DNA from: Paraspadella gotoi
Taxonomy: Eukaryota > Chaetognatha
Direction of reading: 5' to 3'
DNA length: 64,000 nt
Assembly: GCA_051294375.1 (NCBI GenBank)
Contig: CM119267.1
Coordinates: forward strand, 17,028,606-17,092,605
The notes below the pieces were generated by a model. That model saw only the letters and a program-made list of their open reading frames with translations. It ran no database searches and was not told the DNA's origin. The position numbers and the translations under genes were made by a program. Of the stretch, positions 23,194-34,648 are shown piece by piece; position 1 is the stretch's first letter; every line of letters begins with the position of its first letter.

Positions 23194-23215
23194 GTTACTT
23201 GCTGTTCTGTTTTAG
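23194..23215 (+). promoter_or_regulatory. Unpaired 3' splice site before the F-box gene
   Basis: TTACTTGCTGTTCTGTTTTAG ends 33 bases after the NOL7-like stop codon and 36 bases before the next ATG. No 5' exon can fit between the two genes, so the site fits trans-splicing of a polycistronic RNA best. Confidence 0.6.
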
Positions 23216-23251
23216 TCATCCTTCATTAAATTGACGTTTTCTTGAAAGAAA

Positions 23252-25786
23252 ATGGCTGATATAAGTGTACTTCCAAACGAAATTTTAGAGCACTTATTCA
23301 GATTTTTAGGTAAGACAGTAGGATAAGATTTTAAAAGAATGGAAGTTAGTTATCAAGGAGTGACATATTTCTTCATCTGAATGCAGATGGCGTTTCATTG
23401 GCCAAAGCGGCCAAAGTCAATCGGCGTTGGCGTCAGGTTGGCCTGCATCTAATGGATGATCCAGTAAGGCAATCATACTTAAAATATGCCCGTTTTACAT
23501 TCCTAACCTCTTCGCAAGCTTCTTTCCTCTTTCACGCAATTGTAGTTATGTTGGCCGCAACGTTGCATCGAAGAAATTCCTCAAACTATAAAAGAAGAAA
23601 TGATGATCGAAATCATGAATAAAAAAATTGTCTCGGACGTAAAGTGGAAGCAAATTTACTCTTCTTGGTGAATATTTTGAAATGGTGATAAGGTTACTTT
23701 GATCATTTCGTTGATGATCGTGAAACTTAGGTATCGAAGTCGATATATCGGTCGATGGGAGAGATTGAGGCAGTCGTTTCGGATCCAGGATGTCGTCGGC
23801 TCCCTTTCTCAAATAGCTTTTCACGACGACTTCGTATTCACATCTCACAATAACGCCAATTGTTCGTCGGTGAAACAGTGGGACGCTGTCTCTGGAGAGA
23901 TGCAAGTGCGAAATATTTAATTAAGCTTTTATTATAATATTTATGAGAATGACGATTATCCGTATCAGGCCACAATAGCTCGTCACCCTCCATGTCGACG
24001 TTATTTGCACCTCAACCTCCTCATTCCTGTGAGATGTCGATATCGCGAAAGAGTCAGGCTCGTTGACGCTGCGATTATCGTCGTCAGCACTTCCGATGCC
24101 GTTCGTGTCCATTCCGTAAACCCCAAAACGACGGTTAGTCCAAATAAATCGAAATACGAAAATAAAATGTTTCGACATCACTTTTCTAACTTCAAGAAGC
24201 TAGAAATAGCGACGAGTCGTTGTAAATCGTAGTTAGTATAAACAAAGTTTTTTGAAAATTGTCGGTGGATTGGAAAATACTTAAAAATAGTTGTAAAAAA
24301 AGGTGAAGTTGAAATGCGCTTTTATGGGTTCGTTGGTAGGACGTGTCCGAAGTGTGGCGTCACACGTTTTCTGCCGCTCCCACCACCGCTACCTCAACCC
24401 ATGGCGCAAATTCTTTTGCAGCTGTTGCTGAAGACGGAAGCGGCGCCGTTTACAGGTAAAGTCGCGGATTTGCAGTAGATACAAAAAGATGACCATTCTT
24501 AAATTTCATGATTTTCAACAGATTCGATTTCGAACAATCAAATGGGTTACGGGCCTCAGTGATATCGACGTTTCATTGTCCATACAAAGTAAGTAAGAAA
24601 TACGAGAATATGAATAAATTGTGATAGCGGATACTTGAAATTGGTTAAGTTTATCGGAAGCACCAAACTGTTGTTGAACATAAACATCACTGTTTAGAAG
24701 TGTCTATATTTGTTTGTAAAAGTCCTATGTTAGGTAAATGACTTGAGTATAAATTCAGTTGCACCATAATGAGATTGTCATAAAATTCAAAAAATGAAAT
24801 CATACTGAGATAAAACCTATTTGAAAAACTGATTTACAGACATATCCATTATGTATGGTAACGACTAAAGAAAACAAAAATTAATACGTCGTGATTTTTT
24901 TTTTGTTATTCTCTTAGCAATCCTCTTATCATTGGTATTTGCTCTCGTTCACCGCAGTTCGTCGAGTCGGTTTCCCTGTGGCGTGATTTTCTCGTCACAG
25001 GAAGCGGTGACGGTCATGTGGCCGTCTGGCGTCTCGTCCATCAAGAAGACCCCGACGTCAAACCAGCACAGCAGGCACCGCAACAGAACGGATTGAGGCT
25101 TTATCAGAGATTAGGTCTCGATGCCGATGGAGACGAAATGGAACTTGATCTTGTCCAGACCTACGGCACTCGGACGTTGATTACCGACGTGAGTTTTAAT
25201 ACTGCGATCGATGATGTTGGTTACTAATGTTAGTGTATTCTTTTTAGAATCCGAATTAGTAAACGAGTTAATAATGGTGCAAGCAAATATAGTGATAAAT
25301 TGTCGGTTTTAGGTTTTCATTCGGGGCGCTTCGTTAATATTCGTTAACGAAGCTGGTATTTTAACCCACCTCCGTGACGTCCATCAGTCCTCTCCGATTA
25401 AGGTAATTTTAATTTTTATAAACACCTCCATTTGCTAAAAGTTTTTTTCGTCTTTAGTTATAAAAAAATTAATTATGTATTTTCGTCTCTAATTCTCCAA
25501 GAAAAATCTCTTCGGCATCATCCAAGCACGGCCATCCGCTTTGACCGTCTACGGGTCTCTGCTCGCTCTCGGAGACGAGACGGGTAAAGTGACGGTGTTT
25601 CGCTTCGAGGGCGACCTAGATTTAGATTCTGTCCGATGGGAGGTGCCGGATGCGGTCTTCACCGTCGAGTCTGGTCGTCGAATAGATCAAATCGTCGTGT
25701 GCGACGACGGCGAGGGACCCACGTTGCTAGTCTCCTCTGGAAGAGGCGCGCTTGAAATCGTCAGATACTTTCATCCGAGCATTTAA
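23252..25786 (+). CDS. F-box / WD-repeat-like protein
   Basis: A 452-residue protein in ten exons (23252-23309, 23387-23436, 23546-23667, 23731-23905, 23969-24133, 24340-24455, 24522-24588, 24958-25188, 25313-25402, 25502-25786). Residues 5-45 form an F-box (LPNEILEHLFRFLDGVSLAK, then VNRRWRQLCW), which would bind SKP1 in an SCF ubiquitin ligase. The rest looks like a beta propeller with weak WD-type repeats (SLWRDFLVTGSGDGHVAVWR is the clearest). I could not assign it to a named FBXW subfamily, and the substrate is unknown. It starts 69 bases after the NOL7-like stop codon. Confidence 0.8.
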
Positions 25787-25899
25787 TAGTTTAATTCAAG
25801 ATTTAGTTTTGTAAATTTGGATCGAAGATTCTATCGTTTTGTCATTGATTTTTCTACCCAAACCGTATATTGTTCGTGTTATTTTCATATTTCACTGTT

Positions 25900-25925
25900 G
25901 CATTTTTACTTCCTACGTTTTTTAG
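25900..25925 (+). promoter_or_regulatory. Unpaired 3' splice site before IK
   Basis: A long pyrimidine tract ending in CCTACGTTTTTTAG, 19 bases before the IK start codon, in a 158-base spacer without a visible donor. Confidence 0.55.
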
Positions 25926-25944
25926 TCATAGCCCAATAATAAGA

Positions 25945-28701
25945 ATGAAAGACGACGAACCTTTCTCGAATCCCGTGGCTCCTTTCGCTCACGTGACCGA
26001 AAAGGAGGAAACGAAACCATTGAGCAACGATGATTTCAGGTTGTTCTTGAGACGCTGCTTATCAATTATGATCGGAACTGTGATAAAGGGTTCACCTGAA
26101 TTGCAGGAAATTGGTCATGTCAACCCGTGGGCCATCTCTCGCGGGAACGTCGGACAGAATTCTTGGAATGGCTCAATCAGTCAGGTGTTCATCTGCTTGC
26201 GAGAATTGCAGAGATTGTAACGATGATTGCGTGGGATAGAAGAAAAGATGAGGAAAGATAAAGAAAAAATGGGCGGTGATCCGATAATTTGGCATTCGTC
26301 AAATCCTCTGTTCGGTTAATCGCCTTATTTTTCTTTTCCTCCGCACTCCACAGGGGAGCACGAGTGGCCAACGCCGATGCCACTTCCAACGTCGCTCCCG
26401 CCGCCTCCTCTGCCGGACCAAAGCTCGAAAAAGCGGCCCTGGATCGGCGCCGAAAAAAGAAAGCGCAGTACCTGAAGCAGCGACAGCTGGAGCTGGAAAA
26501 AGAGGTGGAACTGGCCAACAAGTACAGGGACCGGGCCAAAGAGAGGCGCGCCCATCAGGAGAAAGAAGATATGGAGGGCGAGCAAGTCTCTGTGGTGAAA
26601 ACTTTGAACTTAACGATCTCCTTTATTGAATTGATTTTGCACTAATTCGCCTCGATAGACGACGACCCAAAATTATCATGCCGTCGATCCGACAGCCCAA
26701 AAGGGAGAGACCGACCGTCGGAGAAATCAAATTATTCAAGAGTCGAAATTCTTGGGAGGTGATTTTCAAATTTGGTGATGAGAAGCAAAAAACGAATTAG
26801 TCTCAAAGGAGAAATTGCCACACTGGAATCCACAGGATAACATCAAACATCATAACATAAAAATCATTTAAATTCATAAAATCACTTCTTTTCAAAGGTG
26901 ATATGGAACACACTCATCTGGTGAAAGGTCTGGATTACGCTTTGCTGCAGAAAGTTAAAGCCGAGATTCACTCGAAGGAAACTGGATCGGAGGAAGACGC
27001 ATTGGACGAAGTTTTGGAGTCTTTGTCTTCCAAAACTGAAGGTAATTACTTAATTCTGAAACAACATTGGAATCGCTGATTTTCTGCCGCGGATTGTCAA
27101 TTTGAAATCTTTCTCCAGCTAAATCCTTCGTTGAAGCCAAGCAACCATTCAAGTACGAACTGAAGACGAATTTGGCCAAAAACATTCACCGGATCCTTTT
27201 TAGCGGCGAAAGCCCGGAAAAGAACGACTTATTTGCTCCGGGTAAATATTGCACGTCGTGGCTTTTATTCGAAAGTTTGATCGCTCACGCGATTGATTTG
27301 GCGATGAACACAGGGCGCATGGCTTACCTGGTAGAGTTCGAGGAAGACTCGATCGAAACTGACGTCCCGACGACCGTGATAAGATCAAAGACCGAATGTC
27401 CCAAGTTAGACGCCAAATCTTTTCAATCTGCAAACGACATCGTCATTCAGAAGCTAACTCAGATTTTGTCGTATCTCCGACAAGGTTGGGGTGAACCATT
27501 TGTGTCACCAGTGTGATTTAGGCCAGCGTTTGGTCACTCTTAATCATTTCTTAATCGACCCCTGCGTTCCAGGCACTCGTGGTAAAAAGGGCAAAAAGAA
27601 AACTTTGAATAAGACGTCTGATCCCGCTGCCGAGGAGGGGATTTTTGCCAACGTCGACTTCCACCCAGTAATTTCGTTCAGTTAAGTGCTAACGACAGTT
27701 CCAATAGGTCAAAAGTTATTTTTTCGCAGATGCCCGACCGTCGTGTAGAAAACCGTGACCGTTCTCGAAGTCGAAGCAGGGACCGAAGCAGGAGCAGAGA
27801 TAGAAGCCGTAACTGGAGCAGGAGAAGAAGTGGTAGTGGCAACCGAAGAAGTGGCCGTGACCGAAGCAGGTTCCGCAGCAAGAGCCCTGAAAGAAGCAGG
27901 GAACGAAACCGAATCAGGATGCGAAGCCGAAGTCGGGATAGGGATCGAAACAGAAGCGTTAGACAAGCGGCGGGAGGGAAGAGGGGATATTTCGAAGAAA
28001 CAAACCAAAATTTGCAGGAGCCTCCGCCGAATTCCGCGGCCGAACTTATCAAAACTATCAATGCAAAGGCAAGTTGTGGACAATTTGTGAGTTAAATACT
28101 CCTTTTCAACTTTTGATTGTGAAAATCCTCGTTGCCTCATCTCACTAGTTCGCCCATTTTCCAAAATTGCAACAAGACGCTATTGCCAAAACAATCTCGT
28201 ATAAGCAGAGCATGGAATGCTATGCTGAATGTTACCCTGGAATGGAGATAGACGTTGTGGATTCAGATGAGGAAGCTGACTACACGAAGATGGATCAAGG
28301 CGAGTTTTCGTAATGCCAAATTTTCGTTGAATTTAAGTTTATAAGAAACCTCGTTCAGGCAATAAAAAAGGTCCTATGGGGCGTTGGGACTTCGATACTA
28401 CTGAAGAGTACAGCTCTTACATGAGTACCAAAGAAGCTTTACCAAAAGCCGCCTTTCAGGTGATTTACTACTTACTGTAGTTTTAAGTTTTGATATAAAA
28501 AATCTTTATTTTAATCGCTCTTTTTCAAAATAGTTCGGTGTAAAGATGGCGGATGGACGTAAAACTCGGCGGGTAAAGCCGCAAAACGATAAACAGAAAT
28601 TGGAACGAGAATGGCAGAAAATATCACGAATCATCGACAAGAAAAAGAGCGGAGCCACTGGGGAAGACGACGAATGGGACGACGAAAGGATCAGCTATTG
28701 A
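25945..28701 (+). CDS. IK: IK / RED spliceosome protein
   Basis: About 607 residues, 12 exons: 25945-26039, 26107-26184, 26354-26594, 26659-26758, 26898-27041, 27119-27241, 27314-27484, 27573-27667, 27730-28086, 28149-28299, 28359-28459, 28534-28701. Family blocks: EPFSNPVAPF, LANKYRDRAKERR, IIQESKFLGGDMEHTHLVKG, GRMAYLVEFEED, ATDVPTTVIRSK-like DVPTTVIRSKTECP, IQKLTQILSYLRQG, AELIKTIN, YAECYPG, KGPMGRWDFDT and EALPKAAFQFGVKM. IK works with SMU1 in activation of the spliceosomal B complex, in the nucleus. The Arg-Glu-Asp repeat of vertebrate RED is replaced by an Arg-Ser-rich stretch (27730-27980). Intron 10 uses a GC donor (AAG|GCGAGT). Confidence 0.95.
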
Positions 28702-28807
28702 CATTTAATGGCGTTTTCTTGAGACTGTTTAAAAAACTCAAATTTTTTTTCTCTTTAAAACCGAATTTTCTGACAGTGTTGCGTTGACAGCTCTAGCGAT
28801 TATCAAC

Positions 28808-28826
28808 TTTGTTTTTCCTTCTTAAG
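28808..28826 (+). promoter_or_regulatory. Unpaired 3' splice site before NDP kinase
   Basis: TTTGTTTTTCCTTCTTAAG, 55 bases before the ATG in a 180-base spacer. Confidence 0.4.
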
Positions 28827-28881
28827 ATTTCTATAGTTGAGAATTTTCTCCGTCTCAAACCATCCCACGCTATTCGACATA

Positions 28882-29578
28882 ATGGCCGCAAACCAGGTTG
28901 TTCTCGCGTGTTATTCACTAGTTACGCATGTGAGTTTTTAATTAATTAATTTTTTAAGGAACGCACTTTCATCATGGTTAAACCTGATGGTGTCCAACGC
29001 GGACTTATCGGAGAAATTATTAAGCGCTTCGAACAACGGGGCTTCAAACTGGTCGCCATGAAGTTTATGCAAGGCTCCAAAGAGCACCTCCAACAGCATT
29101 ACATCGACCTCAAGGTTCTCACTTTAACAGGCTTTAAATTTTTCACAATGATTAACTATTCGTATTTGATCTAACTTCCGATTTTAGGGAAGGGGTTTCT
29201 ACGATGGCCTAGTTGATTTCATGTCTTCCGGTCCGGTGGTCGCTATGGTTTGGGAAGGAAAGAACGCTGCCAAAGCAGGACGAATGATGATGGGACAGAC
29301 TAATCCTCAGGTAAGATTAGTTTATCGTGACATTTTTTTAACATTTCTAGTTATACCTCTGAGACTGGCTTAACGACTAAAAATGTTTTCTCTGTTCCCT
29401 TCCCCGAAAGGACTCCCTCGCCGGCTCCATCCGCGGGGACTTTTGCCTCGACTTGGGTCGCAACATCATCCACGGTTCCGATTCCAAGGAATCCGCAGAG
29501 AAGGAAATTGCGCTTTGGTTCCAGCCGGAGGAGCTTGTCTGCTGGACGCCCAAAATCAACGAGTTCGTTTACGAATAA
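28882..29578 (+). CDS. NME1/NME2: Nucleoside diphosphate kinase, group I
   Basis: A 153-residue NDP kinase (usual 152) in four exons (28882-28896, 28959-29114, 29188-29310, 29411-29578). It moves the gamma phosphate from ATP to other nucleoside diphosphates through a phosphohistidine. Visible marks: [30 protein letters not shown], the [14 protein letters not shown] loop, [20 protein letters not shown] with the catalytic His, and the Kpn-loop to C-terminal [14 protein letters not shown]. No targeting peptide is present, so it is cytosolic. The vertebrate NME1/NME2 split cannot be applied to an invertebrate copy. Confidence 0.97.
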
Positions 29579-29983
29579 AGTCCCCTCATCGGAGAAAATA
29601 ATCAACTTGGAATTTACGAAATTATCCCAAATATCTTTTTTACATTTTATCCAATTTTTGTTAATTTCGAAGATAGTTTATAGTTGTTAAAATTGTTAAA
29701 TTAAAATTTTTTCGCGAAATTCGAATTAGTTTTTAGAAAGTTTCTTTCTTGTTGAAAAAAAACATTGAAAGTAGAGCTTGGGACGTTCATTTACCGCAAA
29801 ACATGAGGCTAATTGAAAAATTTAAAAAATGAATACCACGGGAGAGACGACTACCAATTCCGTCTGGAATAATCACCAACTTGGTACGATCGTATTTTCT
29901 CTCGGTTATTGATTAATTATATAATCATATTTCTCTCTGCCTAACAAGATTCCCGCCAGCGTCTACAACCGGTTCTAAAAGTC
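29579..29983. other. Intergenic spacer
   Basis: A 405-base spacer. An ATG at 29829 opens 18 codons ending in a GTACGA donor-like site, but joining it to the acceptor at 29959 gives the wrong frame for H6PD, so it is at most a non-coding leader. The CCCGCCAG acceptor at 29959 lies 24 bases before the H6PD start. Confidence 0.45.
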
Positions 29984-32900
29984 ATGCTTTCGGTGACCGT
30001 GTTCACGATTTGCGTTTGGTGGTCGCTTCCTTTCGTCGCCATCTGCTACGCCGAGGTCGCCGAAGCGTGGACTGTTCACGACCCACCCAAGGTTTTGAGG
30101 CAATCAGACGATTGTTGCGTAAATCCATTGATAAATATCAATTTCCACCCCCTTCCACTTTCAGATCCCTATTGTAATCATCGGAGGCTATGGGGATCTG
30201 GCGAAAAAGTATTTGTGGCAGGGGATTTACAACCTGCACGAAACCTACGGAGGCGAGGATCGGTCGCCCTTGCTAATGTACTCCGGCGGAAGAGCAGACT
30301 CTGAAGTAAGTTTCGAGGTTTTTTACCTAAGTTTTATCCGGACTCCCAAATTAAAACTTTTACGCCACGAATCCTTAATTTTAGGGCGGTCAAAAAAAAA
30401 CTTCGGATGCGTTGGCCAGCGGCGTGTTTTGCGCGACTGGCGACGGTGTTTGCCGCCGCAAGAAGGATTCCTTTGTCGAACGCGTCAGTTATTATCGAAT
30501 GACAGAGGAGAGCGACTTTGACGTTTTCTGCCGCAATTTGACGCTTATCACCGGCGGACGGGAGGAAGGAAGGTTATTTTATTTGTCGGTAGGATGAAAA
30601 ACTATAAATATCTTGATTTGAACTGCTGGTAAAGAATTCGGTTAAACATGTTTAGAATGTTACAGGTTCCTCCTTTCGCTTACGGAAAAATCGGCCGATA
30701 CATCAACGCCTATTGTCGCCCTCCGGTTAGTACAGTCCACCCACAATGGGATTTTGCGGCCCGTGCCCTTCTATTGTTAGGACTCTGATCCTCTTTTGTT
30801 AGGTTCCCTCAGACTCGGCAGACCCGAAACCTTCCATAGTCGAAAAATCTTGGCTCCGTGTGGTCGTCGAAAAACCATTTGGAAAAGATTTGGAGTCCGC
30901 GGAAATGATGTCCAAGGAGCTCTTGAAACATTTTGACGACGAGGAACTTTATCGTATCGATCATTACATGGGTAACTACTCGTTACGGAAATGTCTCTTG
31001 CGAACAATTAACCACACTGACAAAAATAGCGCGTATGATTTCTACCGTGAAAAAATTTGGTCTCTGATTTATTTTGTCTTCATTTTCAAGAAGAACAAAG
31101 GGGATTACAATGTCAATTATGTGACGTACATACTACATAATCTCCTTGATTAAAATTCTTCCCCATCTTCCTTTTTTTTTTGGTCCCTCATCCTCTTCTT
31201 TCTTTCCCTCTTCCAATTTTTTTTTCGTCTTTTCGCCCTCATCCTCTTCCGTTCTCGCTTCCTCTCGCTTTCTCTCGCTTCCTCTCGCTCTTCTTTCTCT
31301 CTCGCGTTTCTCAAGGCAAGACGACGGTCCGAAACATTCTGGAATTCCGTCATGTGAATCGCGGAACTGGAATCGAGTCTCTCCTCAATCGTGACCACGT
31401 CGATCGCGTCGAAGTCGTCGTCAAGGAGACGCTAGGATGCAAAGGTAAGGGAAGAGACTGGGTAGCTTGCCTTGTCTTTTCGCAAAAATAATCCTATTGA
31501 ATAAATTACAACCGATGTTAATTTTTAAAATATCTATCTATCATACCCCCACTATAACTTAAAACTTTGTTAAATGCATGAGATATTTAATCAATTTTTT
31601 GAGCATCTGCATATGTAAATTTCAAATGATAAGGTGTCTCATAGCGTTAAATTTAGAATTTCAAATTGTATATAATTAAATATTGATTGAAAGCTTATCT
31701 TGTAAGAGTGATGGAGCCCATGAACCACCAAAGATAGTCTGGGGCAAGATAGCTTACTTATTAAATGAATGGATAGTTTTTATATTGGTTGTACTAATTT
31801 CCTAGGAAGAATGAACTATTACGACGATTATGGTGTCGTCGCCGACATGATGCAAAACCATTTGACGGAAGTCGCAATTATGGTAATTATTCAAATCAAG
31901 GTCATTATGTTATCGTTTTTCGCTTAGCAAGTTGTTTTTGTTCTTTTTAACTTGGGAATGCTGGCTAGGTGGCCATGGATTTGCCGAACGATCCCACAGA
32001 TTCAATCGAAGTTGAAAACAAGAAACTGGAGACATTGGGGGCGATTCGTCCGCTGGAACTTTCTTCTACTGTGTTGGGGCAGTATAGCACGTATAACCTC
32101 GAGGTTCGTTTCGCAAACGTTTCAAGAAAAGGTGGAAAAACTTCAACAATGCGTTTCTCCACTACAGGCAGCGCAGGAGGCAACTCTCGATAAATCCGGT
32201 GCTTCGACCTCTGGAGACCAAGTCTCTCTTCCTAGGCGTACGACATCGTTGACGCCCACTTTCGCCGCCACAGCGATGCACGTCGATAATAATAGATGGT
32301 GAGAGGTGGCTCAATAATGTGCGTGATAATAACTAAGGATGTGAAATTGTGCCCTTTTCCACATTGTACAAAAAAATGCACATTTATTAATTTTTTTCAG
32401 GCTTGGCGTTCCCTTTGTACTCATGACGGGAAAGAAACTTGACGAACGCATCGGTTATGCGCGGATTGTTTTCAAAGAAAATCTTTTCTGCGTTCCAAGA
32501 GACGCGAACATCGACGACGCCCTTGATCACGTTCGTTTTTTATTTTTTGGGTCGCTAATTTTTCAGATTTTATTTGTAGAAGATTATAATCGTTTTATTA
32601 ATGTTGAGTATTAAATTTTTTTGACAGGGTCCTTGCCAAAAGCGCGAGTTGATATTTCACATCGCCCACGGCACTTTGAAACGGCCTTCAATTCTGGCGT
32701 CCAAGTCTCTGCCACGCCCCCTTGCACCAGAGGGGTGGCGCGAGACGACCAACATGGGCGGTAACCTTGTCTTTGGCTCCAACAAAGGCTCTGCGTTTAA
32801 TGTCTTCTCATCGGTCGAAGACGAAATAGCTTACAGGTTGTAAGAAATATTGTAGAAACCATTACTTTAGAACTTTGTTTATGGATTCATTAATTAACAG

Positions 32901-34274
32901 CTTTCTCGTTCGAGCCGTGGTCAGAGGACAACGTGATTATTTCCTCAGCGACGAACATCTGATGGTAATTGAAAAAGTCATAATTAAATCCTGTTATTCG
33001 TTGTTTAATATCGTTGCTTACTTTTTCTCAAGTCTTCCTGGAAAATTTGGTCGCCTCTGGTGAAAGCTGTTCAAAAAGTGAAACCCAGATTATACAGTCA
33101 ACTAAAAAACAATTTAGATAATTTACGATTCTTTTACGACAAAGGCGGAACTCTCAGGTGAGGTTATGAAACAGTGCTCTACTATAATTCAGGTGATCAA
33201 TACGAAGAAAGTCTCTTTTATTCTCTCATCAGGTTTGTGAAGAATTTTGAGAGCGGAGATCACGAATTTTCGAAATACTCCCGCGCCGCCAATGTTCCTC
33301 ACGGCGAAGTGACGCTACTTAACTCCACCGTGGTCCTTGGTGAGTTTGCTTCGATTTTAGACAAAGAGCAAATCCTCGATAAAAACGCTCTTTCCCTGGC
33401 CACATTAAAGGAACGACGACCGAAGTCGACTCTGCCTTGGCATTGGCGGTCAAGAAATTGGCGCGAGCTCGTGTTGCGTCTTCCGGGTCATTTCATATGG
33501 CTGTTCCTGGCGGTGCGTCGCCCAAGGGTTTTCTTCGCTTACTCGTCGCTATGGACGACTTCCCTTGGAAGCAGGTTAATTGCATTTTAGCGATTAATTA
33601 ATTAATTAATTGCATTTTAACGATTAATTAATTGTTTAATTGATCTTGAACAGACACACGTGTGGATGGTGGACGATCGCATCGTCCAATTTTCTCATCC
33701 GCATTCTAACTTCGGTGCCATCTCTCGGACCCTCCAACCCGCCGCCCTTTCTTACGACCACCTTCATCCGATTCCCGTCAACCTCGCTCCGAGTCTTGAG
33801 CCGCATCTCATCGCGGCCGCCTATCTACACCAGATTAAGACTACAGTACAAAACCTTGCTTTCGATGTTGTCGTTCTGGGATTAGGAGTCGACGGTCATG
33901 TGGCGTCGCTTTTCCCGGAAGATGTCGAACTCTACTTCCGCGGAAACTTGGCCTCCGAAGAAGTCGTGGTAACTCGAAAAGGAAAACCGTCCGAAAATGA
34001 TGACGAGACCGTAAAACAAAAATCCTTGTCGGGAGAAAAGTCCACAGTGTCAACTGAGCGAGTGTCGAATCGCGACGTTCCCAGGGACAGAGTCAGTCTA
34101 AACTACAATGTTATCAACGCCGCTGGCAGAGTATTTGTTGTCGCAGAGGGAAAGGGTAAGAGGAAGATCGTTCGGAGACTCAAAGAATCGGACCGCAAGG
34201 AAAAATTGCCTATCGATCTCATATCTAGAGAAACTCTCACTTTTTTCGTTGATTTGGAAGCGTGGAATGTTTAA
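29984..34274 (+). CDS. H6PD: Hexose-6-phosphate dehydrogenase / 6-phosphogluconolactonase (ER)
   Basis: About 857 residues in 16 exons (29984-30091, 30165-30305, 30385-30588, 30666-30725, 30803-30971, 31316-31444, 31806-31882, 31969-32103, 32168-32298, 32401-32530, 32628-32836, 32901-32964, 33033-33157, 33233-33339, 33411-33574, 33654-34274). A hydrophobic signal peptide (about residues 1-23) precedes a G6PD domain: GGYGDLAKKYLWQ, VPPFAYGKIGRYIN, VVVEKPFGKD, YRIDHYMGK with the catalytic His, NHLTEV, TPTFAATAMHVDN, MTGKKLDERIGYARI. The lactonase follows: AVPGGASP, WMVDDRIVQ, GLGVDGHVASLFPED. It makes NADPH in the ER lumen and opens the lactone in the same chain. The lactonase end has an insert of about 50 charged residues near 33960-34090, and the protein is longer than human (791). 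The dinucleotide motif has Gly-Gly-Tyr-Gly where cytosolic G6PD has GASG. Confidence 0.95.
31165..31312 (+). repeat. Pyrimidine-rich tract
   Basis: Almost pure C and T with CTCTCGCTT repeats, filling the 3' part of H6PD intron 5 up to the acceptor. Open frames on both strands are artefacts. Confidence 0.75.
31702..31799 (-). repeat. Dispersed repeat family B, next to a 3' splice site
   Basis: Inverse of the copies at 18394 and 41426. Its end, TTGGTTGTACTAATTT, falls six bases before the intron's AG, so it supplies the only branch-point-like TACTAAT and part of the acceptor tract of H6PD intron 6. Confidence 0.75.
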
Positions 34275-34648
34275 GGGAAAACTGCGTTGTCTGCTCGTCA
34301 GAATTGATTGTTGATTCTTCTCAGTTTTTTTCTATTACGATTTTGATTTAAATTCGTAATTTGATTTATTATTAATTTTAATTTATATTTTTTTTACTGT
34401 TTTCCGTATTAGGCTTATTCAGAATTATTGAATTATGATTTTGACGGTTCAATGAGCTGATTTTTTATATCTTTGATTATTCTTCTACGTTTTGTTTTTT
34501 TAGGTCTGACAATGTTTGGTCATTTTTTCAACCTGTAAACACAACCCTACCTTCGTAACTGACTGATACTTTTAAAACCTTTCATCATAATAAATTCTGA
34601 TGTATTTATAACTGCTAATCTAGAGTTCTCACTGATCTACGCTCCAGG
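34275..34648. other. Intergenic spacer
   Basis: AT-rich 3' flank of H6PD. TTTTGTTTTTTTAG (34503) and ACTGATCTACGCTCCAG (34647, one base before the SMG7 ATG) are acceptor-like. Nothing else is seen. Confidence 0.5.

Noticed and set aside
28069-28086. GC donor for IK intron 9 (AAG|GCAAGT)
   Set aside because: A canonical GTGAGT donor 18 bases downstream keeps phase 0 and adds only six residues, so it is preferred.
27678-28164. Minus-strand open frames of 127 and 151 codons
   Set aside because: They are antisense shadows of the Arg-Ser-coding exon of IK.
29829-29883. Upstream coding exon for H6PD
   Set aside because: Joined to the next acceptor it enters the wrong frame, while ATG 29984 gives a proper signal peptide in frame with the G6PD domain.
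31150-31398. Arg/Glu-rich minus-strand frame
   Set aside because: It is the complement of a pyrimidine tract in H6PD intron 5 and part of exon 6.
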